A DNA stretch of 64,000 nt. It comes from Chamaecyparis obtusa. Lineage: Eukaryota > Streptophyta > Pinopsida > Cupressales > Cupressaceae. Made by a program: the position numbers and the translations under genes. The DNA lies in contig BSBK01014797.1 of the NCBI GenBank assembly GCA_027943335.1, positions 1 to 64,000 of the forward strand. The letters run 5' to 3'. Shown here in pieces: positions 13,155-25,752 of the stretch (the first letter of the stretch is position 1; each line of letters opens with the position of its first letter). The notes beneath the pieces were generated by a model that saw nothing but the letters and a program-made list of their open reading frames with translations, did not search any database and was not told the origin of the DNA.

Positions 13155-14896
13155 GTAAGTATCTTTTTGGTCATTTCCCTCCATGTCAGAGAACATAAAC
13201 CAAAAATGACATTGAGCTAGTCTAACTTAGGCCAATTTAAATCTAGTTACACCACAGGCACAGGTTCCTCACTCCACTCTTCTTCAACCCTTTCTTAATA
13301 AATAAGTCTTTAGACTCATTTAGTTTTGATAGAAGGTGATAATAATTCCCATTTAGAAAAATAAGTAACCTGAAGAAATTCATTCTATTACACTTTGACA
13401 TTTAAGGAACTATATCCTATCAGATTTGAAAAGATAAGCCTTGCAATTTGGTTGGAAGTAAATGGAATCACTACCCTTAGGTATATCAACATATTGGGTA
13501 ATTTTTGAACTTTGGAACCTTTACACATTTAACATTCAAGATGAGAAGGTCCAACATCTCAATAAAGCAGCTTGAATGTTGGGGGATTGCAGGAAATTGA
13601 GACTTTGGAATTTGGTTGAAAGTTATAAAATGTTCAATAGTATGTTGAGTTGGAGGGATTCCTAACATGAGAAACATTGAACAAGATCAATAATTTTCAT
13701 GTTTATGAACCTTTGACGTAGGGGCAGTGTAGATACAAGCATAATCAAGTAGAATTGAGTCCACTTGAATCAACAACAAGTCCTGCTCAGAGTTACACAA
13801 AGGAAGCAATATGAATACCACATGAAATCAATGAAAAAACAATGGATATGAGACAATCAAATGGAAGCAACAATAGATAATTTATATTATTTCTTTTGAC
13901 ATGCCCGGCTATGAGGCCTTCCGGGTTTCGGCCTTAAACAATGAAAATTATGGATTCAGAATTACAACTTGCACCGTATCTTTGTCTCCAATGTTTTATC
14001 TTGATAAAACTTCCTAGAGCTACCTCTTGATGCCCTACTACATCAATCTAGTCCCCTTATATTGCCAGCTAGGCCACAGGTCAGTCAGTCAGGCATTTAA
14101 TTACAATATAGGTCCAGTCTGGAAGATTGAAACCAAAACTAATGCTAGAAAGATAACCACATGATGAGACTTTGTAGTTAGGTCATCACATAACTAAAGA
14201 ACATGCCTTTAACTTTTCAAGGCCCCATTTGTTCACACGTAACATCGCAAGAATAAACACTCCACATTTTGGATGAAACTGGCAGAAAATAGGTCCCCAA
14301 GAAAAATGGGCATAACTTTTTACTCATAATGAATTAGGACTTGCACTCTTGGGGAATGATATTAATTTAGGACCTCTTAAATTCCTTAAGATAATAGAGG
14401 CTTATTATTTAAGGATCCACATCATCACTATGTGCAATCAACACAAAAAATGAAGGAAAATATGTTTTCGATAGGAAGGAAAACAATTGTAACTTTGAAA
14501 CAGTCCATCCAATCTTTATGTGCTCATAGGAGAAGGTTCCCAAATAGGTCCTCAACATCATGTAATCTTCATACACCATGAAATCAAAAAATGTAAATAT
14601 TCTAAAGAAAACAACAGAAAATAGGTATAGAAATCAGGAAATGTTTTCGGTTGATGCAAGATTGCTCAAGACCCAAGATGCTCCTGCATAAACCTTAGAG
14701 AATGGCTGATATCATGAATTAACATCAAAATTTTAGGGTTCATGAGTTGGCCTTTAATTTTCTAATCATGCTATCATTAATGAGGCATATTCAAAAATTC
14801 AAAATTGGTAAGTTTCAAAATGGGGTTACACCTAGTAGACTCATTAAGAACCTTTCAACTTCATCAGTAGTCAAAGGTGCATTGACAATTCTAACC
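13155..14896. other. Spacer between unit copies 1 and 2
   Basis: AT-rich sequence without a supported gene. Near 13,905 there is a short GC-rich island (gcccggctatgaggcc...ttccgggtttcggcc) that stands out in composition but matches no RNA gene I can recognise. The start probably represents decayed intron 1 of the NO VEIN-like copy. Confidence 0.45.
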
Positions 14897-15840
14897 TTAT
14901 TTTGAATCTTTGTATAATTGAATTATGTTTTTTACTCTCTTGAAAATAATGTATGCATTATACATTTATTTAATATTTATTATTATCATATTATTTATAT
15001 ATATTTATTATGATGATATAAATGTACCTTTTGCAAATTTGAGTGTTTGGAGACCTCGTCAAGAAGGAGCTTGACATTGATTGGAATTGCATGACCTCAC
15101 TTATAGAACATAATACATAATTTTAAGCATATATACAAATATATGTCTGATTCAGGTTTATTAGTATAGACACTTAATGAAATCAGAATATACTTCTATT
15201 AATCAAATTATTATCTATTTATTTAATTAACTAGCATTTTCTATATTATTTAAATAAATATTTCTATTTATTTATAAATTTTATCATATAATTGAATAAA
15301 TAATTACCTTACTAAAAATTTATTTTATTATTATTTAAATAAATATTTCTATTTATTTATATAATTGGTTAGTTTTTAATTCTATAATTAAATAAATCTT
15401 CATTTATTTAACTATCCATAATTTACCATCTCCCTTTTCTCCTATTAAATAAATAAATAGATTTATTATTTTATAAATTCACTAATATTCTTATTTCCAA
15501 TCCCACCAATCATTCCCACTCACATGGATCAACTTCACAAATTTTAGGCTTGTGACAAATGGCACTTGTCTCTTCATTTGAATTTTCCACCATCACATGT
15601 CTAGTTATTATGGAAAGTAATATCTTCTACCTAACACTTCATCTCGGCCACACATTTCCTAATGCCTCTTAATCTCTTTCATTCACAATATTCTCTACTA
15701 TCCCTACCTACTCTATAATCCTACCCACTCATCCAACACCTCTTAATCATAACCTCTTCTATATTATTCAGATAAATATTTGTATTTATTTATATAATTT
15801 GTTAGAAATATTATCATATAATTGAATTAATAATTAACTT
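14897..15840 (+). repeat. Unit copy 2a: upstream region of the NO VEIN-like gene, without exon
   Basis: Begins with the same phrase (ttattttgaatctttgtata) as copies 1 and 3. It continues through the accatctcccttttctccta block (about 15,424) and the cactcacatggatcaacttc block, then breaks off near 15,840 before any exon. A diverged unrelated segment (15,841-16,330) separates it from copy 2b. Confidence 0.7.
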
Positions 15841-16330
15841 TCTGATAATGTATAATGTCAGTTAGTCAAGGTTGGTTCAAGTGTTGGGAAGAGAGCTTGA
15901 CCTATTGAACATTATGTATGATGTTGGGTAGTTGGTGGAAGCTAGTATTCTTTAGAGGACGATGGATAGAATGCAAAAGAGGGAGAGGAAATAGCTTCAC
16001 CACACCAAGAGGTAGGGATTTCCGTGGCAATGGTGGTGGAAAATAAAAATTGAATTTTGGTCAAGCTATATGATCTTTAGGGGTGAGGGAGGAAAAATAT
16101 AAGAGTGATGGCTACATTTTCTAGATATGTTCTACTTTAAACTCTATTTAGATGCAAGATGTTGTAGGATTACTATGGCTCCAAACTTTGTATTTTATCT
16201 TTTAATCTAGTTGAATGGAATCTAATAGATTTTAGATCTTTTTAATCTATTTGAAGGGCATCTGATAGATTTTAGATATTGTATATATTTCTTATATTCT
16301 AATATTAATCTAAAATATCTCATCTTTTGC
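15841..16330. other. Insertion between unit copies 2a and 2b
   Basis: About 490 bp not shared with the other unit copies. It includes a small direct repeat (aatctatttgaa...gatagattttagat around 16,205-16,280). No coding sequence seen. Confidence 0.5.
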
Positions 16331-17241
16331 CCTTTATAAAAAAATCTCATTTATTTAACTATCAATTTACCATCTCCCTTTTCTCCTATCGAATAAATAC
16401 CTTTCAATTATTTTATAAGTTCATTGTTCTTCTTCTTTCCAATCGCGTCGATCATTTCTACTCACATGGATAAACCTCAAAAAATTTATGCTTGTGACAA
16501 ATAATACTTGTCTCTTCATTTGACTTTTCCATAATCACATATCTAGTTATTATGAAAACTTAGTATCTTCTACCTACCACTCCATCTCAACCATTAATTT
16601 CCTAATGCCTCTTAATATGCTTTATTCACAATATTCTTTACCTACTCCTCATTATCCTTTCCACTATCCCTACCTACTCTCTAATCATAGCCATTCACTT
16701 AGCATATTTTAATCCTAACCCATGATTTACATGAGACTTCTATAAAACAAAACTTCTCCTAAAATTTGAACTCCTATCCAATATTGCTAACTAATGATTT
16801 TGTGAACTTGACCTTTGGGAGAACTTGTGCCCTTGTGTACTTTTTAATCTTTGAAAGACATACATTTCATCATTATCATTATCATTATCCTATCATTATT
16901 ATATATACCATTATCATATTCCTTCATGCACCCACTATTCATTACTTTGCATCAATCAACCAAATTCTATTCTTTCATAGCCTTTTGTGTATGTTCTTAC
17001 AAAACTAGGAGTAGTCACATTACAAATACAAGATCTTGAAAGTTAAGAGGGAATTGGAGTCAAGTGTCTCTTGAGTTCGTTTGGTAAGTTGTCTTGCTTT
17101 ATTTTATTTTTATCATTCTTGAGGAAGTTCTCTATTGATGATGTTGGTAGCTTTTTTTGTTTTGTTGGGGTTAGTGGGTCCACAAATAGATTGTCCAATT
17201 TCTACCATCTTCAAATAGATCTTTTGATTTTGAACTTAATA
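16331..17241 (+). repeat. Unit copy 2b: upstream region and leader
   Basis: Repeats accatctcccttttctccta, ctcacatggataaacctc, ttgacttttccataatcaca and the leader agatcttgaaagtt... up to the ATG at 17242. It has only one copy of the gatgatgttggtagctt leader segment, where copies 1 and 3 have two. Confidence 0.75.
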
Positions 17242-17318
17242 ATGACAGCTTTGAAAGAACATATCGAAGAGATAAGAAGAAATAAATTTTCAATAGGCAG
17301 GGAATAAAATTTCCTTAG
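17242..17318 (+). pseudogene. NO VEIN-like ATPase exon 1 fragment, copy 2b
   Basis: Reads MTALKEHIEEIRRNKFSIG and then hits TAA at the same Glu position that is mutated in copy 1. Similarity to the other copies stops about 10 bp later. The shared TAA suggests copies 1 and 2b derive from one already broken parent, whereas copy 3 keeps the Glu codon. Confidence 0.7.
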
Positions 17319-18159
17319 AGTTAGAATGGGTATAATTGGAAAGAATGGGAATAAGGCTTCCACAATATTATAGCCAATAATGCACCAAATTATTCTTTGG
17401 TAATGGTGATGATATTATTCAATTAAACTTATATTTATGACTAGATCCATAATATCTCTACCTGATTACTATTAAGTTATAGCATATTATAAAATCTACA
17501 AACCATGTTTCATTTATACAACGAACATAATGAATTGTCATGGTTTAACAATGTTAGTGTTTTTTGTAAAAACCACCAAGATCTAAGACATTAAATTAAA
17601 GAAAATAATAAAATATTGAGCCCAAAGTTGACATGCATTAGGATGAAAAATAAGTGTAGATATAGATGTGAGTGATTGGGTCAAATTAGACATCGAACCA
17701 AACACTCAATGAGTGGTTATGAGTTTCCTCCCACTAAGATAGGATGGTCTGTCAAAATAGAATTGACACCTCTCTAGATGCCTCTTTAAACAACTCCTAA
17801 ATGATTACAAATTGTGTAGACAAGTGTTAAATGATCATAGATGACTCATTAGGCTTAATAAGCCTAAGTGTAAATAAATTAAATATATACACTAGGAACC
17901 CCCCTTAAGAATAACTTAGGAAGACAAGAAAATAAATTTGTCTTGACTACTAGCCTGGTGAGCTGCCGATGTATAATGAAATCTCTCATGAAAGGAGAAA
18001 TATAGGAAACTCAATGGGAAAAAACTATACTCCAATAAAGAGATAAGATGAGAAGAAGCCTATAAGTTTCCCTAAAGGATTATGATGTTATTGATGTAGA
18101 ATGCATACCAATAAGATCATGTGGACCTTACTTTCTACCTGAATATGACTATCATATGT
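17319..18159. other. Non-coding stretch, probably copia-related
   Basis: No open frame. A 19-bp palindrome (17849-17867, ttaggcttaataagcctaa) resembles motifs common in copia LTRs, and the segment lies downstream (minus sense) of the copia gag-protease remnant. It could hold decayed pol or LTR sequence, but I could not define LTR ends. Confidence 0.4.
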
Positions 18160-19090
18160 TGAGAGCCTATATGGTATGTAGCACTAGAATCTATAATCGG
18201 TTGAGAAAAGAAGACCATGCCTTTCAATTTATATTTGTCCTTGGTAGTTTTATTATTTGAATAAGATGCTTTGATAGAATTAGTTACCTCAATATTATTT
18301 TTTTTGAGTAGAAAAGTGAGCTATTCAATTTTCTTTTTCATGCATTGATGTTCTTCATGACCAGTTTTGTTACAAAATGAACATTTAATTCTCTCAGTAG
18401 ATGATTTTCTTTGTTGAGATGAGTTATACTTTTTGAAGTTATCAATTTTGTCTTCTTTCTTCCCTTTTTTGTCCTTTTTATTGTTCTTTTTCTCTCCTTT
18501 AGCATTTTGATGTATTTTATTCTCTATAATTAGAGCTTGTGCCTTAGTAGATTTCAAAGTACCTATTTAAATTAATTTTTCTTGTCCCTCTATAAGATAC
18601 ACAAAAAAATGTATCAAGTGATGGCATAGTCCATGACATACCAAGGGCTCTTTTAGTATAATATAAGGTAGAGACAAAAACATAAAATTTAGAACCTAGT
18701 TTAGAATGTATAGAAAGGATTAATTTATCATCTTTCTTGTCAATTCCACAATATTTTAATTGCAACTTCAAATATTTAGATTTAGTGAAGAAGACCTCTA
18801 ACATTTATAAAATTGATGGACTAAGACCTACAAGAGTTGATTCAAAGATAGAAAGCCAAATTTTTGGTGATGCTTAATGAAAAAAAAATCTTTGTCCTTA
18901 GCTGCATTACTTTTTCTTTACTTTTCCCATTGTTACCCTATATATGGATTTTTTCTTTAGTACACAAATTACTTTCAACTTCCAATCATGATAATTGAAA
19001 GAAGTTATAGGTTGTATAGACATGGACATTAAGATCCATGCTACCAATCTTATATTATTGCTTATAAAATATAGAAATGAAGAGCACTTT
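18160..19090 (-). pseudogene. Ty1/copia gag and start of protease, degenerate
   Basis: Read on the minus strand. The gag start has the phrase NYHDWKLKVICVLKKKS (about 19,000), then a capsid-like part with QLKYCGIDKKDDKLILSI (about 18,750). A Lys-rich linker leads to a zinc knuckle CSFCNKTGHEEHQC (CX2CX4HX4C, about 18,384-18,340). Near 18,200 IIDSSATYH corresponds to the copia protease active site, normally D-S-G-A, here Gly to Ser. Frames shift between segments and stops are present. No RT or integrase follows. Separate from the plus-strand copia pol at 36.9 kb. Confidence 0.8.
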
Positions 19091-19190
19091 GTGAGGAAGT
19101 GTGAAAAATAGAAAACACACAACACCTCCTTGATTATTCTTACCCCCATATTTTGACACTTTATATAATGAGTGCTTTAAAACCAAACCA

Positions 19191-19206
19191 CCCCCCCCCC
19201 TCCCCG
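19191..19206. repeat. Poly-C tract
   Basis: Ten C residues followed by tcccc, just upstream (minus sense) of the copia gag remnant. A likely sequencing or assembly weak point. Confidence 0.9.
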
Positions 19207-19242
19207 AAAAAACTAAAAAATGACACTTTATAATGATACTGC

Positions 19243-19270
19243 GTGAATCTTTGTATAGTTGAATTTTGTT
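19243..19270 (+). repeat. Left flank of the LINE: start of unit copy 3
   Basis: gaatctttgtatagttga followed by attttgtttg is the same phrase that opens the other NO VEIN-unit copies (11,490; 14,905; 24,500). It shows the LINE landed within a fourth repeat of this family. Confidence 0.8.
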
Positions 19271-19529
19271 TGTTTTTTATTAAGTAAAACAGGTTTTACA
19301 GGGTTCTTGAAACCCACAGGTCTAATACAGAAGTAAGAAGCAAGGACTAAAATTACAAGAAGTAGGCAACAAAGGGGCCAAGGCCAAAAATCCATAGCAG
19401 AGAAAAGCAAGAAAGGCTAGAGGAATCTAAAAATACCCTAAACCAAGGAAGCAAAAGCAGGACCAAACAGCTCAGAGGTTGAGCTGGTGACATATCTTTT
19501 CCTAGTGTGACTAAAAAGGAAGTAGCCAC

Positions 19530-22500
19530 CGACCTCTATGTGGATCATTTTGGTTGTAAAATGACACCCTTAGTATAGTGGAGAATTTCCTTAGTGACGG
19601 CCAAATTGGTGAACCAATTAGCCACCCCGTTGGCTTCCCTATACACATGGGATATAAACACCATTTGAAAAGAGATAAGAATGGCTCAAGTTTTAGCTAT
19701 GATGTTCTCTATAGTCCATGATGGAGGGTGAGTGAGATTTAAGTAGTTGATGATGTTCATCGAGTCTCCTTCTAGCTAGAGCCACTTGATCCCCATATCA
19801 TGAACAAGTTTTGTGACCTTAAGAGTTGCACAAGCTTCAGCACAATGATTGGTTTGAGTACCCAAAGGGAGACTAATAGCCGCTATGCCAAGGCCAAAGA
19901 AGTTCCTAATGATTCCTATGCTTCCTGGTTGTCTTGGGTTCCCTTTAGTAGCACCATCAAAGTTGGCTTTGGTCCAACCAGTCAGGGGGCTGCTCCATGC
20001 ACATTTCTATCTTTTATCCTGGGTAGCAGCCTGGGACTTTCTTGCAATATGGTTAGATCTTCCACAATAGAAAAATTTCTCCTTAACAACATCATTTATT
20101 TTTTCAAAGATGATTTTGGGAGGAGAGGAACAATCACGAAAAATACATTTGTTACGCTCCTTCTAGATTCCCCAGCAAAGATGAGGAAGAATCCAAGTAC
20201 ATAATAACCAAAAATCCTTATTAAACCTTTGAAAAGCCCATTGGGAAAAGAGATCACTAAAGGACAGCGGAAAGCACCAAGATAAATTCAGGACCGAGAA
20301 AAGGTGTTGCCAAATTTGACTTACATAAGAGCAGTGAATGAAAAGGTGATCCATTGATTCCTCTAACATTTACAAAGAATGCACCTATTTGGAATCTGGA
20401 ACCCATGCTTGATTAGATTATCCACTGTAAGGATACAGTTTTGGAGCAGGAGCCAGAAGAAAACATTGATTTTGGGTGTGAGGCCTGGGATCCTAACTTT
20501 GGCCCATTGCGGCTTCATATCATGGGTTTGAGTGGTCTGCGAAGAATAGGCAAAAGCCACAGTGTAGGTACCATATGAAGGGTCCTGCCAGATAATCTTA
20601 TCTTGATTGAGTGAGAGAGTAACTGCATTGAGAGTGCTCATCAAAGGAGATAGGTCCTAAGAGATTTGAGTGAGATCCACCCATTTGTCACCCCTTCTAT
20701 AATTGCATTCATGAGTTCCATAGGTTTGAGTCCAGACATGTCTCCAGGTATAGAGAGACTCAAAGTCTCTCAAGCTGCCCATCTAAAGCCAGTTGTCATT
20801 CCAAAAATTGATAGAATGAACATTACCAATTTTCCACTTAGCCCTGGATTTAGCCAGCTCCTTGGCATTGAGGATACCATTTCATATAACAAGATCTTTA
20901 GGGGAATCCATCTCATCAAAAAATATATTTAGTGAGTTGTGCCTGAGGTATTTATCTTCAATGGTATCCCGCCACTTGCCTTTGCTGTTGAAGATTCTCC
21001 AAATCTATTTAGCTCAAAGGGCTTTGTTGAAAGGTCTTAACTTCCTTATGCGAAGGCCACTAGCATTTTTAGGGCAGCAGACTTTCTCCCAAGCAATAAG
21101 GGGGATGTGCTTGTGGTCCTTACCTCATGACCAAAGGAATCTTCTCTAGATTATTTTTATAGCCTCGACAACTTTAGTTGGGATAGGGAAAAGGGTGAGG
21201 GCATAGGTAAGGAGATTCTATAATGTAGATTTGACCGATTGGATCTTTCCAGCCTGGCTAAGAATGACCCCTTTCTAGCCAGTGAGCTTCCTGTTGAATC
21301 TATCTATCAGTTTGTTCCAGAAGGCTTTCGGAGATTTGACACCTAAGGGAAGACCAAAGTAGGAAGAAGGGAAGGTGTTAATGCCACATCCCAGAATATG
21401 AGTTATTTTCCTCTGTCTACCTTTAGTGGTGTTAACAAAGAATACAGATCTTTTATTCCAATTGATAGATTGGCTAGTAGATCTGATATAATTGTTAAGA
21501 AGATCCTTCACCACTCTAGCTTCTCCCACCGAAGCCTCTCCCCCAAGAATGGTGTCATCCATGAATTTTTGGTGTGTAAAGACATTGTTTCTTGATGAGG
21601 GGTTCATGCCTTTTAGGTTCCCGATCATTTTAGAAGCCTAAATGAGTTTGCCTAGACACTCAGCAAGAATGATGAAAAGAATAGGGGAGAGAGGGTCCCC
21701 TTTTCTTAGGCCCCTGGAAGGTTTGGAAAAGGTGTACAGGGAGCTATTTATCATGATTGTCAAGGAGGGGGTCGAGATAATTTGATGAAGAAGATTGCAA
21801 GAATGGGAGTTGAAACCAAAAGCTTCAAGAACTCTAAGAAGAAATTGCCAGTCTACCCGGTTGTAGGCCTTGGAAAGGTCAAGCTTGAGAAGAAAACCTT
21901 CCCTTTTTCCTTCTTCTAAGAAATGAATCACTTCATGCACCATCATTATGGAGTCCAGGATCTGTCTGCCAAGCACAAAGCCGGATTGCTGGTGTGAGAT
22001 CAAGGAGGGGAGCACTTTGAGAATCCTGGAGGTGATAACCTTGGAAATGATCTTAAGGAAGGAATTCTAGAGGCTTATGGGTCTGAACTGCTCGAAAGAA
22101 TCCACACCAGAAGTCTTGGAAATTAGCATTAGGAAGGTAGCATTGAGCTCTTTTAGGAGGTTCTTTGAGCCAAAAAATTCTTGCACATCTTTTACCACAT
22201 CATCTTTCACCATGTCCCAATAAAGATGAAAAAATAACATAGGGAATCCATCTGGGCTAGGGGCTTTGTCCGCTGGAAGAGAGTTGAGGGTTTCCCTAAC
22301 TTTAGTCATGTCTAAAATAGAGCATAAATATTTGTGTTGGCTATCTATTATGATTCTCAAGATGATATTTAGGAGATTAGTCTAATCTTGCTCAAAAATC
22401 CCCTAATCTTTATAGAGGAGTTGAGAAAAGTAAGAGATATCTTCATCTGCAATATCCTTTTCCTCCTTAAGGGCTTGGTCTCCCTTCTTGATTCCACTAA

Positions 22501-23632
22501 TGTTGTTAGCAGCTATGTGTCTCATAGCAGAGAGGTGGAAGAAGTGAGTATTTTGATCCCCTTCCCTTAGCTAGATGGACCTCAATCTCTGCTTCCAAAA
22601 AGTTTCCTACTGCCCGATAATGTTATGGTAGTCTGATAGGATAGCTTTTTCTTTTTGTAGTCTGTCTTCATCATAGCCCTATTTTTGGATTCTAGCTTGA
22701 ATTTGGTTTAGATCATTGAGTGTCTTGTCTTTGGAAGTGAAGATGTGGCTGAATTCATCTTTGTTCCAATTTTTGACGTTGTGTTTCATGTAACTTAGTT
22801 TTTTCTCCACTCTAAACATGGATGTGCCCTCAACATCAATGTTCCACCAATCTCTGACATTATTGAGAAAATTTGGGTGAGAGACCCACATTTTTTCAAA
22901 TCTGAAGGGAAAGTTCCTTTTCTTGTCAATCTAGTCCAGGGATAGAGAGATGGGAGATTAGTCAAAACCAGCTCTAACCAGGGCAGAGAGATTGAGACTG
23001 TAGTGGTTCAACCAGTCCAATGAAAATAGGGCCTTGTCTAAATGGACTTGGATGCAATCCTTTCCAATCTACATGTTTGACCATGTGAAATCAGTGCCTT
23101 GAAGATCCATATCCAACAAAGCCAAGTCATTGTTGAAGTCCATTAGATATTGTCTTCTTTCCATATCAAGGCCTATCCCTCCCTGTTTGTCCCCTTCTTT
23201 TAGGGGAGTGTTTAAGTCCCCCATAATGACGCCTTTAGACTAGTTAAGAGGTGCTAAGTTGGAAATGATCTTGTTCCAGTAGGTCTTTCTTTCTTTTTTA
23301 GAGTCAGGAGCATAAATATTGAAAATGAACCAGCTTTCATTATCTTTTATTCTAGTAAAATGTAGGAGTAGAAGGTTACCTCCTTCATAGATAACATCAG
23401 CTTTGAGGTGGTGTGAATTCCACATGGTGATGAGGCCGCTAGAAGCACCTTCAGAGCTAGTAGCTTTGCTTTCCATAGCTTTACTGAATTTAATTCTCTC
23501 TATCTTATCCTTCTGCATTTTGGTTTCATAGATTAAGAAAACATCTAGTCTATGATCCCTTATCATATTTGTTATGGCATCCTGCTTGTGCGAGCTATTT
23601 AGCCCATGAATGTTCCAAGAGATGACTTTCAT
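19530..23632 (-). pseudogene. LINE ORF2: APE endonuclease, RT, zf-RVT, RNase H
   Basis: The start ATG at 23,632 gives MKVISWNIHGLN, the APE-type endonuclease N-terminus; the NIYAPD motif follows. RT motifs are all visible: APSPDGFPMLFF (about 22,260), QQSGFVLGRQILD, LLKLDLSKAYNRVDW, GLRKGDPLSPILF and the catalytic FMDDTIL (about 21,560, in place of FADD). The zf-RVT domain (20,644-20,180, CILCKC and DHLFIHC) has a 1-nt frameshift near 20,365. The RNase H domain (about 19,990-19,540) reads WTKANFDGATKGNP, NHCAEACATLK and LEGDS. Frame is conserved from 23,632 to 20,363 despite stops at 23,240 and several later sites. It would make a nicking endonuclease-RT for target-primed reverse transcription. 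Confidence 0.9.
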
Positions 23633-24138
23633 TTCTTGATGGAGGTATTGGAAGCTTGGATAGAATTTAGAGTTCCATCTGCTTTGATCAAGCTAGCTTC
23701 TTCTTTCCTACTCTGGCTTGTCATTTTTCATTCTGGAGTATTAGCACTACCGCTAACTTCTTCTTTTTTCCTTCTTCTGGTGGCTACTTTGGATATAGGA
23801 GAAGGGTGTCTACTGCTTGGTTTATTCTTCTTGTGAACTGACATCCAACCCTCCTTTTCTTCCTTATGCTTGGAGAAGTGCTCAACTATTATATTGAATT
23901 GGTTTGGGGAGGCTGTGACCATCTGATCTCCAATCTATTGGTACTTCCCTGATTCCTGCATCTCTTGGCTAGCTTCTGAGTTGTGCATTTTCACACCAGC
24001 CATAGGAGGAGCAATGGATTCTAGTACAATGGAAACAGAGATGATGTCAGGGCACGAGTCACCACCATCAACCTGAATATCATTCTTGTTTTCTTCACTT
24101 GTTTCTTGCTGTATGGTGACGTCCAAATCAGAACCCAT
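23629..24138 (-). pseudogene. LINE ORF1 (gag-like), C-terminal part
   Basis: A single minus frame from 24,138 to the TGA at 23,631-23,629. It is interrupted by TAG at 23,937-23,935 and TGA at 23,730-23,728. The protein is polar (GSDLDVTIQQETSEENK, MSVHKKNKPSSRHPSP). The RNA-binding and zinc-knuckle part expected upstream is absent, so the element is 5'-truncated within ORF1 or starts late. Its stop overlaps the ORF2 start as ATGA, a termination-reinitiation arrangement known in some LINEs. Confidence 0.65.
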
Positions 24139-24163
24139 GAGGGGGAGGGTCTCTCCACCAGAC

Positions 24164-25752
24164 TCTTTATTATCATGTAATTATTTTTAGATATTTATTG
24201 GTTATTATATTTATTATGATACTAAAAAAATACCTCTTACAAATTTGGGTTTACCTAGCCAAGAAGGGACTTCATATGCCTAATTAGGGTTTAATAATAT
24301 AGACAGCTAATAATGTCCTCCTGAAATTTAAAAAAAAATCTTCTATTTTATTAAATGAATATTACTATCTATCATTTTAGTTAATTAAGAATAAAAATAT
24401 AAAATATTTTCATTACTAATACTTACCATAACTACCCACTTCCTCAAAATATACAAAATCTAAGCCCAAAAAGACAGAACTTCTAGTCTGACCTTATTTT
24501 GAATCTTTGTATAATTGAATTTTGTTCATTAATCTCTTAAAAATAATGCATTTAGTATACATTTATTTAGTCTTTATTATCATCTAATTATTTTTAGATA
24601 TTTATTTATTATTATATTTATTATGATACTAAAAAATACGTCTTACAAATTTGGGTGTACCTAGCCAAGAAGGGACTTCATATGCCTAATTTGAGTTTAA
24701 TAGTATAGAAATAAAAATGTCCTCATGAAATTAAAAAAAAAACTTCTATTTTATTAAATGAATATTACTATCTATCCAATTACTTTACTAGCATCTTCTA
24801 TATTATTGCAATAAATATTTCTATTTATTTATATAATTGGTTAGTTTTGTATTCTATAATTAAATAAATTGGCATTTATTTAAATATCTATTTACCATCT
24901 CCCTTTTCTCCTATAAAATAAATAAATATATTTATTTCTTTAATAAATTCACTAATATTCTTCTTTCCAATCCTACCAATCATTTCCACTCACATGGATC
25001 AAGTTCCACAAATTATAGAAATTAATATCTTCTCTTAATGCCTCTTAATCTCTACCGCTAATTTCGTAATGCCTCTTAATCTCCTTTATTCACAATATTC
25101 TCTACCTTCTTCTCATTATCTTTCATATTATCCCTACCTACCCTCTGATCCTAGCCACTCACCTAGCACCTCTTAATTCTAACCCTTGATTTACATGAGA
25201 CTTCTATAAGCGAAGACTTCTCCTCTCATTTGAATCCCGACCAGATCTTGCTAACTAATGGTTTACATGAGACTTCTATAAAACAAGACTTCTCCTCTTA
25301 CATGCTTTGTGATTTTTGAGAGCCCATAGCTTTCCTCATTTTCCTATCACCATTATACCACTATCATTTGCCTTCATACACCCATTATTCGTCACTTTGC
25401 ATCAATCATTCAATTTCCACATAGCCCTTTATGCATGTTTTCACAAAATTAAGATCGTCTGCATTCCAAACACAAGATCTTGAAAGATAGAAGACAGTAG
25501 AATCAAGCATCTCTTGAATACATTTGCTAAGTTGTTTTACTTTATTTTATGTTTATCATCTTTGACGAAGTGTTCTATGGATAATGTTGATAATTTGTTC
25601 TGTTTTGTTTTTCTTTATTTTATGTTTTTCATGCTTGAATAAGTGTTCTATTGATGATGTTGATAACTTGTTCTATTTTATTGGGTTGGACTCAATCAGT
25701 GGCTCCAATTTCCACCATCTTTCAAATAGATCTTTGAATTCTGCATTTAACA
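24164..25752 (+). repeat. Unit copy 3: upstream region of the NO VEIN-like gene
   Basis: Carries two sub-repeats of about 400 bp, each with gaagggacttcatatgccta (24,262 and 24,670). Then come the accatctcccttttctccta block, cactcacatggatcaagttc and a leader with the duplicated gatgatgttgataactt segment. It ends at the ATG of the best-preserved exon copy (25,753). A local duplication of gacttctataaaacaagact lies near 25,197-25,285. Confidence 0.8.

Larger units (their letters stand above)
19271..24163 (-). mobile_element. Plant L1-type LINE retrotransposon, near full length but dead
   Basis: On the minus strand it runs from about 24,163 (5') to an A-rich tail ending at about 19,271 (acttaataaaaaacaaac). 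It carries the 3' part of ORF1, then an ORF2 with APE endonuclease, reverse transcriptase, zf-RVT and RNase H. ORF2 stays in one frame for nearly 3 kb but has many stops. Comparison with the repeat it interrupts places its borders between attttgtttg on the left and tctttattatcat on the right. About 44 bp of target are missing instead of being duplicated. Confidence 0.9.

Noticed and set aside
13895..13955. GC-rich island as a possible tRNA or small RNA gene
   Set aside because: No cloverleaf, and no pol III box pair that I could place.
19800..21149. Several plus-strand frames of 60-134 codons
   Set aside because: They lie opposite the LINE RNase H, zf-RVT and RT coding strand.
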